Part shown: positions 8,828 to 17,106 of the stretch, one piece after another | Layout: every line of letters begins with the position of its first letter | Numbering within the stretch: position 1 is the first letter of the stretch | From: CALJXB01 sp965225935 | GTDB lineage: Bacteria > Pseudomonadota > Alphaproteobacteria > Kiloniellales > JAKSDN01 | Direction: 5' to 3' | DNA length: 64,000 bases | Assembly: GCA_965225935.1 (NCBI GenBank) | Contig: CBDDCC010000016.1 | Location: 186,001 to 250,000, forward strand | The notes under the pieces: model-generated | Told to the model about the DNA's origin: nothing | Seen by the model: the letters and a program-made list of their open reading frames with translations, nothing else | The model's database searches: none | Made by a program: the position numbers and the translations under genes

Positions 8828-9597
8828 CGGGCGAAGAAGAGCTCCGTGATGAGGTAGTTGCACGACAGGATGAGGACCGAGGCCGAGACCACCGCGTTGG
8901 TGGTGGCCGTGCCCACGCCCTGGGCGCCGCCGCGCGAGTTGTAGCCGTGATAGCAGCCCATGAGGGTTACCAGGAAGCCGAAGACCGCGGCCTTCACCAG
9001 GCCGGAGATCACGTCGATGGGCTCCATGAAATCCCAGGTGTTCTTGATGTAGATGCTGGGATTGAAGCCGAGCTTGAAGATGGAGACCAGGTAGCCGCCG
9101 AAGACGCCGATGATGTCGGCCGTCAGCACCAGGAGGGGCAGCATGGTGATGCCGGCGATGAGCCGCGGCGCCACCAGGTACTTGAAGGGGTTGGTGGCGA
9201 GCGTGTCGAGGGCGTCGATCTGCTCGGTCACCCGCATGGTGCCGATCTCGGCCGCCATGGCGGCGCCGACGCGTCCCGCTACCATCAGCCCGGCCAGCAC
9301 CGGACCCAGCTCGCGGGTGATGGAGACGATGACCACGTTGGGGATGGCGCTTTCCGCCGAGAAGCGGGCGAAGCCCGTATAGCTCTGCAGCGCCAGGACC
9401 ATACCGGTGAAGATGGCGGTCAGGCCCACCACCGGCAGGGAGTAGTAGCCGATCTCCACCATCTGGCGCAGCAGCAGGCGCGGATAGAAGGGCGGCCGCA
9501 GGCAGTGGGAGGTGGAGATCGCGGTGAACAGCGAGAGCCGGCCCACCGTCTCCAGGAAGGCGAGAAAGGTCCGGCCGATCGGTTGCAGAAGCGGCAT
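8824..9597 (-). CDS. mlaE: MlaE-family ABC transporter permease
   Basis: This 257-residue integral membrane protein has the MlaE-family features: an N-terminal amphipathic segment, GYYSLPVVGLTAIFTGMVLALQ, SITRELGPVLAGLMVAGRVGAAMAAEIGTM in the core, and TEQIDALDTL. It forms the channel of the Mla phospholipid transporter with MlaF, encoded immediately downstream with a 4-base overlap. In many relatives an alanine racemase gene sits between dnaB and radA; here mlaEF occupies that place. Confidence 0.94.
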   Translation of the reverse strand: MPLLQPIGRTFLAFLETVGRLSLFTAISTSHCLRPPFYPRLLLRQMVEIGYYSLPVVGLTAIFTGMVLALQSYTGFARFSAESAIPNVVIVSITRELGPVLAGLMVAGRVGAAMAAEIGTMRVTEQIDALDTLATNPFKYLVAPRLIAGITMLPLLVLTADIIGVFGGYLVSIFKLGFNPSIYIKNTWDFMEPIDVISGLVKAAVFGFLVTLMGCYHGYNSRGGAQGVGTATTNAVVSASVLILSCNYLITELFFAR

Positions 9598-9932
9598 CTT
9601 GGGGCCGGGCTATCCGGTTTCGCCGCGCCGGGCCGGGGTGGGCCTCGGCTGCGCTTGGCTGCGATCCTGCATGATCAATCTTCGATTTCCTTGATCGGGC
9701 CCCGGCGGGCTCGCGGGCGGGACGGCGGCGGCTGGCCGAGCGCGCCGGCACGACAAGCGAGACTCGGCTGGCGACGCTCCTGCGAGCGGCCCGCACATTA
9801 GCCAAGGCTCCAGGGAGCGTCAACGCCCGCAGCCGGCAGGAAATCGCCTGTTTCTTGAAGCACTTGCGTCAGATCCCGCCGGTCCGGCCCGAGGGGCGCC
9901 CCGTTCCGAGGCCCCTGGGATGGGGCGGCGCC
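9598..9932. other. 335-bp stretch without a gene between dnaB and mlaE
   Basis: Both flanking genes read on the minus strand, so this holds the end of the dnaB unit and the leader of mlaE. I see no supported open frame, RNA gene or repeat. A small AT-richer patch around 9670-9695 (ATGATCAATCTTCG) could be promoter sequence for mlaEF, but no clear -35/-10 pair stands out. Confidence 0.5.
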
Positions 9933-11447
9933 TTAGAAGACTTCGTCGGGCAGATAGTCGGGATCATCCCGGTTGCTGAACTTGGTGGCCGCGCCCTCGA
10001 AGGCGACGCGCACGGTGCCGATGGGACCGTGGCGCTGCTTGGCGATGATGACCTCGGCGAGGCCGCGGGTCTCCTCCAGCCGCTGCTGCCACTTGTCGAG
10101 GCGTTCGTTGTAGCGCTCGCCACTCTCCTCCGGGCGCTGCACGGGCTCGGCCCGCTCCAGGTAGTAGTTCTCCCGAAAGACGAACATGACCACGTCGGCG
10201 TCCTGCTCGATGGAGCCCGATTCGCGCAGGTCGGCGAGCTGTGGGCGCTTGTCCTCGCGCTGCTCGACGGCACGCGAGAGCTGGGAGAGCGCGAGCACCG
10301 GCACGTCCAGCTCCTTGGCGATGGCCTTGAGGCCCCGGGTGATGTCCGAGACCTCCTGCACCCGGTTCTCCTTGTTCGCGCCCGCGCTCGGGCGCATGAG
10401 CTGCAGGTAGTCGACGATGATGAGGCCCAGGTTCTGCTGGCGCTTGAGGCGCCGGGCGCGGGTCCGGAGCTGGCTGACCGAGAGGGCCGGCGAGTCGTCG
10501 ATGAAGAAGGGGATGCTGTGGAGCTCGGCGCTCGCCTCCATGATCTGATCGAACTGCTTGTCGCTGATCATGCCCCGGCGAATCTTGTCGGAGGGCACAC
10601 GGCTGCGGTCGGCCAGGATGCGGGTGGCGAGCTGCTCCCGGGACATCTCCAGGGAGAAGAAGCCGATCACGGCGCCGCCCTCCGACTCGCTGTTGTCGGA
10701 GCGTCGGTAGAGGTTGGCGGCGTTGAAGCCGAAGTTGGTGGCGAGCGCCGTCTTGCCCATGGAGGGCCGGCCGGCGAGGACCACCAGGTCGCTCCGCTGC
10801 AGGCCGCCCAGCAGGTTGTCGAGATCCAGCAGGCCGGTCGCCACGCCCGAGACGTGGCCGTCGCGCTTGCGCGCCGCCTCGGCCATCTCGATGGCCCGGA
10901 TCAGCGAGTTCGAGAAGGTCTGGAAGCCGCCCTCGGTCCAACCGCTTTCCGCCAGCGCGAAGAGCTGCTGCTCGGCGCCCTCGATCTGCTCGGCCGCCGG
11001 CTTGTCCAGGTCGTGGTCGAAGGCGTCGTTGACCATGTCCTCGCCGAGCTCGATCAGCTGACGGCGCAGGTGGAGGTCGTGGATCGTGCGCCCGTAGTCG
11101 CCGGCGTTGATGATCGAGATGGCGCTTTCCTGCAGCTCCTTCAGGTACTCGGCCCCGCGCACCTCCTGCAGGGCGCCGTCCTGCTCGAAGAGGTTCTTGA
11201 GCTGCACCCAGTTGGCGATCTGGCCCCGGTCGATCAGCCGCCGGCAGGCCTCGAAGATGCGGCCGTGCACCGGCTCGGCGAAATGCTCGGCCTGCAGGAA
11301 GTCGGCGACCTTCTCGAGCGCGTTGTTGTTGGAGAGGATGGCGCCCAGGAGGGCCTGCTCCGCCTCGTAGTTGACGGGCGGCTCGCGGTGGAAGGCGGCT
11401 TCCGGCTCAGGGCTGGGAAGGGGGGTGACGGCGGTACCGGTTTCCAT
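9933..11447 (-). CDS. dnaB: Replicative DNA helicase DnaB
   Basis: This 504-residue hexameric helicase unwinds DNA ahead of the replisome. The N-terminal DnaB domain begins PPVNYEAEQALLGAILSNN, and the C-terminal RecA-like ATPase has Walker A GRPSMGKTAL and Walker B LIIVDYLQLM. The ATG at 11447 gives the expected family N-terminus; upstream in-frame sequence is low quality. Gene order rpsF-rpsR-DUF2232-rplI-dnaB is the common alphaproteobacterial arrangement, here with cfa inserted before dnaB. Confidence 0.97.
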   Translation of the reverse strand: METGTAVTPLPSPEPEAAFHREPPVNYEAEQALLGAILSNNNALEKVADFLQAEHFAEPVHGRIFEACRRLIDRGQIANWVQLKNLFEQDGALQEVRGAEYLKELQESAISIINAGDYGRTIHDLHLRRQLIELGEDMVNDAFDHDLDKPAAEQIEGAEQQLFALAESGWTEGGFQTFSNSLIRAIEMAEAARKRDGHVSGVATGLLDLDNLLGGLQRSDLVVLAGRPSMGKTALATNFGFNAANLYRRSDNSESEGGAVIGFFSLEMSREQLATRILADRSRVPSDKIRRGMISDKQFDQIMEASAELHSIPFFIDDSPALSVSQLRTRARRLKRQQNLGLIIVDYLQLMRPSAGANKENRVQEVSDITRGLKAIAKELDVPVLALSQLSRAVEQREDKRPQLADLRESGSIEQDADVVMFVFRENYYLERAEPVQRPEESGERYNERLDKWQQRLEETRGLAEVIIAKQRHGPIGTVRVAFEGAATKFSNRDDPDYLPDEVF

Positions 11448-11760
11448 GGCGGCGAAGGCTAGCAGAGCGGCTGCGGGCGAACACGTCTGGCATTGCGTGG
11501 GTTGGCTGAAAGGCGGGGATAAGGACCGCCGCGCTCCGTGCACGGCGGCCGACACCATGATCGCCCTTCGGCCGATTCCGCCGGCCCGCCCGGCGGGGAG
11601 CGGAGTTTAGGCGAAGCCCCACCGGAAAAGAAACAACGCCGTGAAAGGCCCAGGCCCAGTGCCGAGCTCAGTCGCCACACCTCGGCGCCGTCCAGCTTGC
11701 GATGGCGGCGCGGGCAGTGCGACTCGGGAAGGACGCGAAGCCAAATCCCGTGGCGGGCGT
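11448..11760. other. 313-bp stretch without a gene between cfa and dnaB
   Basis: Both neighbours read on the minus strand. The only structure I see is a short inverted repeat, CCGCCG (11526-11531) with CGGCGG (11543-11548), which could be a weak terminator or leader hairpin. No supported open frame or RNA gene is visible. Confidence 0.45.
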
Positions 11761-12993
11761 CTACTCCGCGGCCCGGACGCTCTCGGCGCTGTGGGCGCGC
11801 TCCCAGTCGGTCATGTAGTCGCGGGTCAGCGGCAGGGCGTTGATGTCCCGGGTCAGCTGCATCTGGAACACCATCAGGCCCTGCTGGCGGAAGCCCATCT
11901 CGCAGCCGGCGAGATAGAGCTCCCACATGCGGCAGAAGCGCTCGTCGTAGAGCTCCGCCACCTCCTCGCGGTGGGCCTGGAAGCGCTCGAACCAGTGCCG
12001 CAGCGTCTCGGCGTAGTGGATACGCAGGACCTCCACGTCGGTGACCAGCAGGCCGGAGCGCTCGACCGAGGGCATCACTTCCGAGAGGCAGGGAATGTCC
12101 GCCCCCGGAAAGATGTACTTGCGGATGAAGGGGTTGATCGGCCCCGGTTCGTCGAAGCGCCCGATCGAATGGAGCACGCAGACCCCGTCCTCCGCCAGCA
12201 GATCGCGCACCTTGTCGAAGAACTCCTGGTAGTTCTTCTTGCCCACGTGCTCGAACATGCCGACCGAGACGATGCGGTCGAAGGGCCCTTCCTGCTCCCG
12301 GTAGTCCCGCAGATGGAAGCGCGCGCGCTTGTCGAGGCCCGCTTGCCGGGCGCGGTCCTGGCTCACCCTGTGCTGCTCGACGCTGAGGGTGACGCCGTCC
12401 ACGGAGCAGCCCGCCACCTCGGCCAGGTAGAGGCCGAGCCCGCCCCAGCCCGAGCCGATATCCAGCACCTTGAGCCCCGGACGGTCGAGCAGCAGCTTCG
12501 AGGCCAGATGCCGCTTCTTGTACTCCTGGGCGTCGTCCAGGCCGTCGTGGGGCGTGGTGAAGTAGCCGCAGGAATACTGCAGGTCGTGGTCCAGGAAGAG
12601 GCGGTAGAGCGCGTCGGACAGGTCGTAGTGGTGGGCCACGTTGCGCTGAGCCCGCCCGATCGGATTGTACTGCTTGAGCCAACGGGTCTCGCGCTTCAGG
12701 GCCGAAGCGAACCTGACCACCGGGTTGTGTTCCAGGTGGACGTAGTTGCGCGCAATCAGATCCGAGAACTCGCGCACGTCACCGCCCTCGATGCTGATCC
12801 GGCCGTCCATGTAGGCCTCACCGAAGGCGACCGCCGGATTGAGCAGCAGCGGCAGCTCGGACCAAGCGCCGTGCTGGCGCAAGGTGATCTTGGGAGGGCT
12901 TCCGTCGCCAAGAACGAACTCGCGGCCCTTTTCGTCGATCAGGCGAATAGCGCCCTCTCGCATCATGTGTTTCAGCAGGATCCGAAACAGCAT
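11761..12993 (-). CDS. cfa: Cyclopropane-fatty-acyl-phospholipid synthase family methyltransferase
   Basis: This 410-residue enzyme of the Cfa family transfers a methylene group from S-adenosylmethionine to unsaturated acyl chains of membrane phospholipids. The SAM-binding motif VLDIGSGWGG is clear, as are AHHYDLSDALYRLFLDHDLQYSCGY and the family's YIFPGADIP and EVLRIHYAETLRHW motifs. I chose the ATG at 12993, which has GGGGGA at good spacing, over the one at 13014, whose purine run abuts the codon. It sits between rplI and dnaB, an unusual place. Cfa is often stationary-phase controlled; a CtrA-like box lies about 90 bases upstream. Confidence 0.92.
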   Translation of the reverse strand: MLFRILLKHMMREGAIRLIDEKGREFVLGDGSPPKITLRQHGAWSELPLLLNPAVAFGEAYMDGRISIEGGDVREFSDLIARNYVHLEHNPVVRFASALKRETRWLKQYNPIGRAQRNVAHHYDLSDALYRLFLDHDLQYSCGYFTTPHDGLDDAQEYKKRHLASKLLLDRPGLKVLDIGSGWGGLGLYLAEVAGCSVDGVTLSVEQHRVSQDRARQAGLDKRARFHLRDYREQEGPFDRIVSVGMFEHVGKKNYQEFFDKVRDLLAEDGVCVLHSIGRFDEPGPINPFIRKYIFPGADIPCLSEVMPSVERSGLLVTDVEVLRIHYAETLRHWFERFQAHREEVAELYDERFCRMWELYLAGCEMGFRQQGLMVFQMQLTRDINALPLTRDYMTDWERAHSAESVRAAE

Positions 12994-13083
12994 GGCTTTC
13001 CCCCAGGCTATCATTCCCCTGCCCGGAGCAGCGCGCGCGAAGGCTTCCTTTCTTCCTGGGCACGGCGGCCGGGCCCGGAAAAG

Positions 13084-13099
13084 TTACCGCAACATTAAG
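13084..13099 (-). promoter_or_regulatory. Candidate CtrA-like box upstream of cfa (7 of 8 core bases)
   Basis: The sequence reads TTAC-N7-TTAAG on the plus strand; the CtrA full-site core is TTAA-N7-TTAA. It lies about 91 bases upstream of the cfa start. One core base is off, so this is a weak candidate. Confidence 0.25.
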
Positions 13100-13110
13100 G
13101 TCTTGTGTAG

Positions 13111-13140
13111 CCCCGCTGTGACACTTTTCGAGCAGCGGGG
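13111..13140. other. Inverted repeat in the rplI-cfa gap
   Basis: The arms CCCCGCTG (13111-13118) and CAGCGGGG (13133-13140) pair perfectly over 8 bases around a 14-base loop. No T-run follows on the minus strand, so it may be a processed hairpin or an imperfect terminator between rplI and cfa. Confidence 0.4.
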
Positions 13141-13153
13141 AAAGGCGGGCCGG

Positions 13154-13174
13154 CCGGGCGGGAGAGCCGCCCGG
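13154..13174 (-). terminator. Likely terminator hairpin after rplI
   Basis: A perfect 8-bp stem (CCGGGCGG with CCGCCCGG) and a 5-base loop starts 8 bases after the rplI stop. Downstream on the minus strand a short CCTTTCC stretch follows, a poor U-tract. It would separate the ribosomal operon from cfa. Confidence 0.45.
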
Positions 13175-13181
13175 GGTGCTG

Positions 13182-13889
13182 TCAGCCGGCCTTTTCCGCG
13201 CTCTCGCCCGCCTCTTCGCCGGAGCCGCCGGAATCCTCTTGCGGGGCCTTGTTCGCCGCCTCGTCCGTGGTCTCCTGGGTGGCGCCGGCCGCCCCGGCGG
13301 CCTCCGAGGCTTCCGTTTCCTCGCTCCCGGCGGCTTCCTCGGCCTCGACCTCGCTGATCACGTCCTGAATCGCGGCCTCCTCGGCCGCGCGCTGCTCCTC
13401 GGCACTGACCACGTGCCCGGTGCTCGCCTGAGCCTCGGCTTCGCCCTTGCTGCGCGCCACGTTGGCGGTGATGGTGACCGAGACCTCGGGATGCAGCCGG
13501 ATGCGCACCGGGTGGAGGCCCAGAACCTTGATCACCTTCTCGAGCTGGACCTGGCCGCGCTCCACCTTGGTGCCCGCCTCGCCCAGGGCCTCGGCGAGAT
13601 CCCGGGCGGTCACCGAACCGTAGAGCTGGCCGCTCTCGCCGGCCTGGCGGATCAGAACGACCGAGAGGCCCTCGAGCTTGCCGGCCACGGCCTCGGCCTC
13701 GCTGCGGCGCTCCAGGTTGTCGGCCTCGAGCTGGGCGCGCCGGCTCTCGAAGATCTTGCGGTTCTCCTCGGTGGCCCGCATCGCCTTATGCCTGGGCAAG
13801 AGGTAGTTCCGGGCATAGCCGGGCTTGACCTTCACCTCGTCGCCCATCTGGCCCAGCTTCTCGATCCGCTCCAACAGAATGACCTGCAT
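13182..13889 (-). CDS. rplI: 50S ribosomal protein L9 with long acidic tail
   Basis: The first ~150 residues match L9: MQVILLERIEKLGQMGDEVKVKPGYARNYL is the rRNA-binding N-domain, followed by the long connecting helix and the C-domain ending in VTITANVARS. About 85 further residues follow, rich in Glu, Ala, Ser and Gly, giving 235 residues against the usual ~150. The tail is strongly acidic with almost no hydrophobics after its first 30 residues. The ATG overlaps the DUF2232 stop by one base (TGATG), so translation is coupled. Whether the tail is retained on the ribosome is unknown. Confidence 0.95.
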   Translation of the reverse strand: MQVILLERIEKLGQMGDEVKVKPGYARNYLLPRHKAMRATEENRKIFESRRAQLEADNLERRSEAEAVAGKLEGLSVVLIRQAGESGQLYGSVTARDLAEALGEAGTKVERGQVQLEKVIKVLGLHPVRIRLHPEVSVTITANVARSKGEAEAQASTGHVVSAEEQRAAEEAAIQDVISEVEAEEAAGSEETEASEAAGAAGATQETTDEAANKAPQEDSGGSGEEAGESAEKAG

Positions 13890-14884
13890 CACTCACTCTC
13901 CCGCTCGCCCGCGGCGGCCAGAAGTCGCCGCCGAAGGCCCGTCCATTGGTCGATCACGCCTAGGCCCGTGACGATCACCGCCGGCCAGGCGAAGAACACC
14001 AGCATGAGATAAAAAAGGATCAGCAGCAGCGCCCGCGCCTTGCGGTTTCGGCAGGCCGCATGGACCACCGCCAATCCGGCGAAAAAATAAGGCAGCAGCA
14101 GGATCAGGACCAGACTTTTCGCGAGGAACGCGAAGTCGCCCGAGCCCAGGACCGCCGCCGCCGCGCACCCGGCGAGCACCAGCGCCAGCCAGTTGGGCAG
14201 GTCCAGCGTCGCCGGGTCGAGACCGGGCCTGAGGTTGCGCCCGTAACGCGTGAGCACGCCTTGGGCCAGCAGGCCGTTGGCGGCGAACACCATCAGCCAG
14301 CTGTCGACGCCGACGCCGAGGCCGATCTGGGCGGCCGAGGCCGCGGCCGCCTGCAATTCCTCCTCCGGCGCAGAGGGCAGCACCAGGCGCAGGGCGTCGG
14401 CGAGCTGGGCGGTGAAGGCCGCCTCCAGGCCCGGCCCCGGGGCGAAGAACAACAGGCTCACGAGCGAGAAGGCCAGCAGCAGGACCCCGGCCCCGGTCAG
14501 CCAGAGCACCAGCAGGCCCGCCGGATACCACTCCTGGCTGCCGTCCGCCGCAGGCCGGTTCAGCAGGGCCTGGCGCACCAGCACCACCGCCGGCGCGCCC
14601 AGGGTGACCACGGTGCCCACGAAGACACCGAAGCCGTCGCCGAGGCCCGTCGCCAGGCTGCCCGTGACCGTCGCGCTCATGGCGGCCAGCATGAGGCCTA
14701 GGCTGGCGCAGGCCGTCGCGGCCGAGATCAAGGCCGCGCCCGAGCCCAGCGAGAGACCGGAGAGGAACAGCGGCAGCGGCACCAGCAACATGAAAAGGGC
14801 GCCGCCAGGGACGACGAACGCGAACAGCAGGGGCAGGGCGCTGGCCAGCCCGCAGAGCAATGCCAGAACTGTGCTCTTGCTCAT
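13889..14884 (-). CDS. DUF2232-family polytopic membrane protein
   Basis: This 331-residue protein is mostly membrane helices, starting with LALLCGLASALPLLFAFVVPG; I count about eight hydrophobic segments. It matches the DUF2232/YybS-like proteins that sit between rpsR and rplI in Alphaproteobacteria. No catalytic motif is evident and its function is unknown. The ATG at 14884 is preceded by only a weak ribosome site; upstream in-frame sequence overlaps rpsR and rpsF and is a shadow. Its stop overlaps the rplI start by one base. Confidence 0.88.
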   Translation of the reverse strand: MSKSTVLALLCGLASALPLLFAFVVPGGALFMLLVPLPLFLSGLSLGSGAALISAATACASLGLMLAAMSATVTGSLATGLGDGFGVFVGTVVTLGAPAVVLVRQALLNRPAADGSQEWYPAGLLVLWLTGAGVLLLAFSLVSLLFFAPGPGLEAAFTAQLADALRLVLPSAPEEELQAAAASAAQIGLGVGVDSWLMVFAANGLLAQGVLTRYGRNLRPGLDPATLDLPNWLALVLAGCAAAAVLGSGDFAFLAKSLVLILLLPYFFAGLAVVHAACRNRKARALLLILFYLMLVFFAWPAVIVTGLGVIDQWTGLRRRLLAAAGERESE

Positions 14885-14967
14885 GTCGCACCGCTGCTCG
14901 GCTCCGGTCCCGGTGCCGGCGGCCCGGGTCGCGCCGCCCGCGCCCACGAGACCGCGCCTGGCCGCCG

Positions 14968-15225
14968 CTACTTGACGATGTAGGGCAGCAGGGCGAGGTA
15001 GCGGGCCCGCTTGATGGCCTTGGCCAACTCCCGCTGCTTCTTGGAGGAGACCGCTGTGATGCGGCTCGGCACGATCTTGCCGCGCTCGGAGACGAAGCGC
15101 TGCAGCAGCTTCACGTCCTTGTAGTCGATCTTGGGTGCGTTGGGGCCGCTGAAGGGGCAGCTCTTGCGGCGCCGGAAGAACGGCCGCCGGACGGTCGCGC
15201 CCTTGCTGACGATCTGTACGCTCAT
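14968..15225 (-). CDS. rpsR: 30S ribosomal protein S18
   Basis: This 85-residue protein is a clear S18: RRPFFRRRKSCPFSG, IDYKDVKLLQRFVSERGKI and TAVSSKKQRELAKAIKRARYLALLPY. It binds next to S6 on the platform of the small subunit. Its start overlaps the rpsF stop (ATGA), consistent with S6-S18 co-expression. Confidence 0.98.
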   Translation of the reverse strand: MSVQIVSKGATVRRPFFRRRKSCPFSGPNAPKIDYKDVKLLQRFVSERGKIVPSRITAVSSKKQRELAKAIKRARYLALLPYIVK

Positions 15226-15812
15226 TCCTTGGCTCCCGTCTCGCTCTTGTCCGCCTCGCCCTTGCCGGCGGCGTCCTCGGTCTTGGCCCCGGCGTCGTCC
15301 TCAGCCTTCGCCTTGGCGGGCCCGCCCCTGTCACGGCTGTCCCTGTCACGGCCGTCCCTGTCGCGGCTGTCCCGATCGCGGCCGCCCCTGTCGCGGTCGT
15401 CCCGGTCACGGCCGCCGCGGTCCCGGCCGCCCCGGTCGAAGCCCCGGTCGAAGCCGCCGCGCCGCCCGCCACGGCCGGAGTCCCGGCTGCCGCGGCTGCG
15501 CAGCACGATCGACTCTTCGCTTTCCAGCTCGTCGACCCGCACGGTCAGATAGCGGATCACGTCCTCGTTGATCCGCATGTTCCGTTCCATCTCCAGCACC
15601 GCGTTCGACGGCCCGTCGATGTTCAGCAGCACGTAGTGGCCCTTGCGGTTCTTCTTGATCCGGTACTGCAGGTTGCGCAGGCCCCAGTTTTCCTTCTTGG
15701 TGACCTGTCCGCCGTTCTCTTGGATGATGCTGGAGAAGCTCTCGGCCAGGCTGTCGGCCTGGGTCCCGGAAATGTCCTGGCGCGCGATGAACACGCTTTC
15801 GTAGTACGGCAT
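15222..15812 (-). CDS. rpsF: 30S ribosomal protein S6 with RGG/RD-repeat tail
   Basis: Residues 1-~105 are a normal S6 (MPYYESVFIARQDIS, LRNLQYRIKKNRKGHYVLLN). The following ~90 residues form a low-complexity tail. First come RGG-like units (GRGGRRGG, FDRGFDRGG), then near-tandem GRDRD, DRDRGG and SRDRD repeats, then a Lys/Glu/Ala-rich end. S6 is normally about 100-150 residues, so 196 is long. The repeat DNA is made of alternating codons for Arg-Asp and Gly and looks expanded by slippage. GGGAG lies upstream of the ATG. It heads the operon rpsF-rpsR-DUF2232-rplI. Confidence 0.96.
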   Translation of the reverse strand: MPYYESVFIARQDISGTQADSLAESFSSIIQENGGQVTKKENWGLRNLQYRIKKNRKGHYVLLNIDGPSNAVLEMERNMRINEDVIRYLTVRVDELESEESIVLRSRGSRDSGRGGRRGGFDRGFDRGGRDRGGRDRDDRDRGGRDRDSRDRDGRDRDSRDRGGPAKAKAEDDAGAKTEDAAGKGEADKSETGAKE

Positions 15813-15968
15813 GCCTCGGTTACTCCCTTCGGCTATTGCTGGACCGGCGCCGGCGTCCGTCCGCCCGGCGGCCCGGTCCTAGCCGGCCCGATTCGTGCCT
15901 GAATTAATGTTGGCTTCGGGACCGGCAAGGAGCAGTCATCCCCGCGGTCTCTCCCCGCGAGGCGCGCG

Positions 15969-15996
15969 ACTATACAACATAGCCTGGGCTCTGCAA
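15969..15996 (-). promoter_or_regulatory. Sigma-70-type promoter for rpsF operon
   Basis: On the minus strand TTGCAG (15996-15991) and TATAGT (15974-15969) are separated by 16 bases. The -10 box is about 155 bases upstream of the rpsF ATG and sits in an otherwise GC-rich stretch. Confidence 0.55.
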
Positions 15997-16016
15997 GACC
16001 CGCGCCCCGACCTTCC

Positions 16017-16044
16017 TTGACAGGTGGCGCCCGTCCACTATCTC
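16017..16044 (+). promoter_or_regulatory. Sigma-70-type promoter for fabD
   Basis: A perfect TTGACA (16017-16022) is followed after 16 bases by TATCTC (16039-16044). It lies about 70 bases before the fabD ATG. Confidence 0.55.
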
Positions 16045-16114
16045 TGATCGCCGGCAGGCTCGGCACACTGTTCGCCGCCGCCTGCGCGCGGCGGGCACGG
16101 CATCGAGAGGACCC

Positions 16115-17056
16115 ATGGCACGCGCATTCGTCTTTCCCGGCCAGGGCTCCCAGGCGGTCGGCATGGGCCGCGAGCTGGCCGAGGCCTTCCCGGCCGCCCG
16201 CCACCTCTTCGAGGAGGTGGACGACGCGCTCGGGCAGAGGCTCTCCCGGCTCGCTTTCGAGGGGCCCGAGGACGAGCTTACCCTGACCGCCAATGCCCAG
16301 CCGGCGCTGATGGCGGTCAGCCTGGCCGCGCTGCGGGTGCTGGAGCAGGAAGGCGGTTTGGTGCTGGCCGAGAAGGTGGATTTCGTGGCCGGGCATTCGC
16401 TCGGCGAGTACTCGGCGCTCGCCGCCGCGGGCACTCTCGCGGTAGCCGACGCCGCCCGCCTGCTGCGCCGCCGCGGCGAGGCCATGCAGGAGGCCGTGCC
16501 TGTCGGCGAGGGCGCCATGGCGGCGCTCCTCGGCCTCGAGCTGGAGGAGGTCCGCGCGGTGGCCGAGGAGGCGGCCGACGGCCAGGTCTGCGAGCCCGCC
16601 AACGACAACGCGCCCGGACAGGTGGTGGTCAGCGGCGATGCGGCGGCCGTGGAGCGGGCGCTCGCGCTCGCCGCCGAGCGGGGCGCCCGGCGCAGCGTCC
16701 TGCTGCCGGTTTCCGCCCCCTTCCACTGCGCCCTCATGCAGCCGGCCGCCGAGGTCATGGCCGAGGCCCTGGAGCCGGTCACCCTTCAGCCGCCCCAGGT
16801 GCCGGTGGTGCCCAACGTGACGGCCCAGCCGGTCAGCGAGCCGGACACGCTGAGGCGGCTGCTGGTCCAGCAGGTGACCGGCATGGTGCGCTGGCGGGAA
16901 TCGGTGCTGGCCATGCGGGACGCGGGCGTCGACAGCCTGGTCGAGCTCGGCGCCGGCCGGGTGCTGACCGGCCTGGCGCGGCGCATCGACCGGGATCTTG
17001 CGGGCCAGGCCGTGGGCACGCCGGCCGACATCGAAGCGCTCATGAAGACCTTCTGA
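16115..17056 (+). CDS. fabD: Malonyl-CoA:ACP transacylase FabD
   Basis: This 313-residue enzyme loads malonate onto acyl carrier protein for type II fatty acid synthesis. The motif FPGQGSQ is at residues 7-13 and the nucleophile Ser95 lies in GHSLGEYSAL; the later APFHCALM segment carries the catalytic His. GAGAGG precedes the ATG. It is first in a plus-strand run fabD, fabG, then (after an interruption) acpP and fabF, and has its own likely promoter. Confidence 0.97.
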   Translation: MARAFVFPGQGSQAVGMGRELAEAFPAARHLFEEVDDALGQRLSRLAFEGPEDELTLTANAQPALMAVSLAALRVLEQEGGLVLAEKVDFVAGHSLGEYSALAAAGTLAVADAARLLRRRGEAMQEAVPVGEGAMAALLGLELEEVRAVAEEAADGQVCEPANDNAPGQVVVSGDAAAVERALALAAERGARRSVLLPVSAPFHCALMQPAAEVMAEALEPVTLQPPQVPVVPNVTAQPVSEPDTLRRLLVQQVTGMVRWRESVLAMRDAGVDSLVELGAGRVLTGLARRIDRDLAGQAVGTPADIEALMKTF

Positions 17057-17106
17057 CCTAGCGAAGCTGCAGTTGAATCGAACGGCGACGAGGATGGGTC
17101 CGGACC

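Larger units (their letters stand above)
15813..16114. other. Divergent promoter region rpsF / fabD (302 bp)
   Basis: This gap separates the minus-strand ribosomal operon from the plus-strand fatty acid synthesis genes. It holds one recognisable promoter for each direction, listed separately. No open frame is supported. Confidence 0.6.

Noticed and set aside
9855..11462. A 535-residue plus-strand frame opposite dnaB
   Set aside because: It is antisense to dnaB, with His/Gly/Glu-rich low-complexity composition and no recognisable motif.
15290..15480. Short tandem DNA repeats that might be read as a CRISPR or VNTR array
   Set aside because: They are codon repeats inside rpsF, without spacers, and keep frame with the S6 protein.
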